Source: Paenibacillus curdlanolyticus YK9
Lineage (GTDB): Bacteria > Bacillota > Bacilli > Paenibacillales > Paenibacillaceae
Direction: 5' to 3'
Length of the DNA stretch: 64,000 nt
Assembly: GCF_000179615.1 (NCBI RefSeq)
Contig: NZ_AEDD01000012.1
Location: 1-64,000 of the forward strand
The notes beneath the pieces were generated by a model. It ran no database searches. It was not told where the DNA came from and saw only the letters and a program-made list of their open reading frames with translations. Numbering within the stretch: the stretch's first letter is position 1; each line of letters opens with the position of its first letter. This document shows, piece by piece, positions 62,116 through 64,000 of this stretch. Position numbers and translations under genes: made by a program.

Positions 62116-64000
62116 CGTAATCGTCCTCGTTTTGAGATCGGGCGGGTCGACTGTTGCTGAGAATGAGAAGCTTTAGGCGGCCTAGCGCGCTCAGCGCTTG
62201 GCAGCAGGAATCCGCGAACGGATGCTTCTTTGTTCATGCTCGTAATTTGCTTGATCGCCCGGCGCTGAGGCTCGCTGCGATTGGACGCGCAAAAGTAGAC
62301 TCGCCCTGCCGGATCATCCTTTGAACGGCCGGCTCTGCCGGACATTTGAACGAGCGATGCTTCGTCAAACAGCTTCCCGTCCGCATCGAGAATAAAGACG
62401 TCGCTATTCGGCACAGTGACCCCTCTCTCCAAAATTGTCGTCGTCACAAGCATGCGAAGCTTGCGCTCGCGGAACATGACGACATGCTCGGAGCGCTCGG
62501 CGTCCTGCGACGAGGTTGCGCCGATCGGCAAATTGGGCATTGCCCGCCGAAGCAGGGCAGCAAGCGGCTCGGCATGGCGAATCTGTTGAACGAAAATAAA
62601 ACACTGCGCGCCGCGGTCGATTGACGCTTGCAGCTTGCGTCGCAGCAGGTCCGGGATGGATTGGCGAGCTAAAACTTGGGCAACCCTCGGCATTCGAAGG
62701 TAGGCTGGAACCGGCAACGGATGCCGATGAAAACGTACCGGCACGCGGGCGTATTCGATTAACTGTTTACGAGCGGCTCGTTGTAAATGGGCTGGCGGCG
62801 TAGCCGATAGTAAAATGGTGGCGCCGCCTGGCTTGCCCGCTTTAGATGCGGCGTAGTAAAGCAACGGGTCGCCGTGGAATGGAAATGCGTCAAGTTCGTC
62901 CACCACAACGAGCTCGAACCGTTCATGAAGTCTGAACAGCTGGTGGGTCGTTGCCAGCGTAATCTGGCCATCTTCCCAGCGTTGATCGCTGCCCCCGTAA
63001 AGCGTCGCGACCGATGCTTCCGGAAAGGCCCGCCGAATGCGCGGATCCAGCTCCAGCACTACGTCCCGCCGAGGGGTGGCGATTAAGGCTCTTCCGCCCG
63101 TTGCGAGCGCTGCTTCGATAAGCGGAAAAATCATCTCGGTTTTGCCTGCGCCGGTTACGGCCCAGAGCAGGAAGGGCGCTGCGGGTTGGGATGGACTGTG
63201 CGCTGATGAAGGAGCCAATGCTATTGGAGGCAGGGATGGGGATTCTGCCGTGGTGGGCAGGTGCCCCGGCGGGGACGGGCAGGCAGACTGTGGGGGATGC
63301 GCGCGATTCGCGGTGGCCCACTGCGTTGCCGTGGCGGTCACTCGCCCCGGCAGCGACGGGCACGCAGGCTCTGGCGGGCGCGCACGGTCCGCGATGGGCC
63401 ACTGTACTGCCGCGGCGGGCACACGCCCCGGCAGGGACGGCCACGCCCCCGCTTCGCTGCGGGGCGCGTCTTGCGCCGCGGTGCCCGCGGCTGCCGCCAG
63501 CGCAGCCAGCCTCGGCCGCGCATAGCGCAACGCCGCCGAAGCGGCGGCGTGCTGCGCTGGGCTGAGCCCCCAGCGCGGGCTCGGCTCCGCCGAGGGCGCA
63601 GGCGCGGCTGCCGCCCTCGCCGCGGCAAACCCGGGCGCCGCCAGCCTGCCTGCGGAGGCGGCGCCGTGCGCGTCTGCGAGGCGGCTATCGCCTCCACCAA
63701 GGATCAGCAGCCCGCATTCGCGGCTGCGACCCATGGTGAGGCAGGCCTCGCAGTACGCGCACGCGGATGAACCGCACGCTGCGCATGCCGTGCGGTTCAT
63801 CCGCGCTTCGCCGCTGCCGCATCGCAGGCAGCGGCGGCGCCATGGGCGCCCGCGCCGAAGCGGCGCGGGAAGCAGCCGGCGCCACGGCGAAGCCGGGGGC
63901 GGCAGCGGCGCGACCGCGCTGCGCAGGCGCAGCAGGCCGCGAAGCGAGGCCAACTGGAGCGCAGGCGCTAGCGCGCTCCAGCCGCCTGCGGCGATTGCGA
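62112..64000 (-). CDS. comFA: Competence helicase ComFA, 5' end beyond the window
   Basis: A DEAD-box ATPase that powers DNA uptake. The frame is open to the window edge, so the start is outside; 63953 is only an internal TTG. Visible parts are a Cys4 zinc finger (CLRC ... CAAC ... CAYCEAC), a Q-motif-like RWGLSPAQHAAASAAL, Walker A WAVTGAGKTEMIF, VVDELDAFPF, LLSATPP, TTTILERGVTVP and QMSGRAGRS. Between the Q-motif region and Walker A lies an Ala/Pro-rich insert of about 110 residues with a 27-residue tandem repeat, not present in Bacillus ComFA. The first 250 codons are extremely GC-rich compared with the rest of the window. Confidence 0.93.
   Translation of the reverse strand, partial: AIAAGGWSALAPALQLASLRGLLRLRSAVAPLPPPASPWRRLLPAPLRRGRPWRRRCLRCGSGEARMNRTACAACGSSACAYCEACLTMGRSRECGLLILGGGDSRLADAHGAASAGRLAAPGFAAARAAAAPAPSAEPSPRWGLSPAQHAAASAALRYARPRLAALAAAAGTAAQDAPRSEAGAWPSLPGRVPAAAVQWPIADRARPPEPACPSLPGRVTATATQWATANRAHPPQSACPSPPGHLPTTAESPSLPPIALAPSSAHSPSQPAAPFLLWAVTGAGKTEMIFPLIEAALATGGRALIATPRRDVVLELDPRIRRAFPEASVATLYGGSDQRWEDGQITLATTHQLFRLHERFELVVVDELDAFPFHGDPLLYYAASKAGKPGGATILLSATPPAHLQRAARKQLIEYARVPVRFHRHPLPVPAYLRMPRVAQVLARQSIPDLLRRKLQASIDRGAQCFIFVQQIRHAEPLAALLRRAMPNLPIGATSSQDAERSEHVVMFRERKLRMLVTTTILERGVTVPNSDVFILDADGKLFDEASLVQMSGRAGRSKDDPAGRVYFCASNRSEPQRRAIKQITSMNKEASVRGFLLPSAERARPPKASHSQQQSTRPISKRGRLR
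63234..63440 (-). repeat. 27-residue (81-bp) tandem repeat inside comFA
   Basis: PSLPGRV recurs at a spacing of 27 codons: PSLPGRVPAAAVQWPIADRA, PSLPGRVTATATQWATANRA, then a partial PSPPGHLPTTAES. The repeat lies in the insert before the Walker A motif. Confidence 0.8.

Overview
The window looks like a chromosomal segment of a motile, spore-forming, Gram-positive bacterium of the Paenibacillaceae (Paenibacillus/Cohnella type). The evidence is strong GGAGG-type ribosome binding sites, a GerQ-like spore coat protein, an RF2 gene with the classical in-frame TGA frameshift, a CsrA/FliW/flagellin switch, and a gene order that follows the comF - flgM - flgK/L - fliW - csrA - hag - fliD - fliS/T - hpf - secA - prfB - ftsEX - ctpB - minJ - uvrBA block of Bacillus. 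GC is roughly mid-fifties by eye, falling in the flagellar/accessory part (about 41.5-58 kb) and rising very high at the right end (comFA). No tRNA, rRNA, CRISPR array, prophage or insertion sequence was found.

Left part (0-8 kb): a small membrane protein, a GerQ-like coat protein, the uvrBA excision repair operon and a divergent motAB stator pair. 8-15 kb: an MMPL/RND exporter with its MarR regulator and a probable autoregulated promoter, an intergenic telomere-like TTGGGG hexanucleotide array, a RidA-family gene whose promoter carries a LexA-type palindrome, and a GH36 alpha-galactosidase. 15-24 kb: cell-division and envelope genes (MinJ-like, CtpB-like protease, FtsE-FtsX with an EnvC-like M23 hydrolase), a secreted unknown protein and a VanW/G5 protein.

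24-33 kb: a complete arginine pathway, argC-J-B-D-F-G-H on the minus strand, with a promoter overlapped by two ARG boxes. 33-41 kb: a YitT transporter-like protein, an unlisted 31-codon gene with its own ribosome site and hairpin, prfB with its frameshift, secA, a secreted PQQ-propeller/PA14 protein, hpf and a cold-shock gene.

41.5-51.5 kb is an accessory surface island: a large subtilisin with FlgD-like Ig repeats, a zinc-ribbon methyltransferase, a TPR glycosyltransferase, and a VWA/IPT adhesin-like protein. The adhesin gene is preceded by a c-di-GMP-I (GEMM) riboswitch and an intrinsic terminator, next door to the flagellar cluster. 51.7-61 kb is the late flagellar regulon (fliT, fliS, flaG, an unusually short fliD, a second TPR glycosyltransferase, hag, csrA, fliW, DUF6470, flgL, flgK, flgN, flgM, yvyF-like). 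It has sigma-D promoters at hag, flgM and probably fliD, and CsrA sites in the hag leader. The right edge holds comFC and a partial, GC-rich comFA with a repeat-containing insertion. Motility and surface attachment are therefore encoded side by side and appear to be controlled by sigma-D, CsrA/FliW and c-di-GMP.
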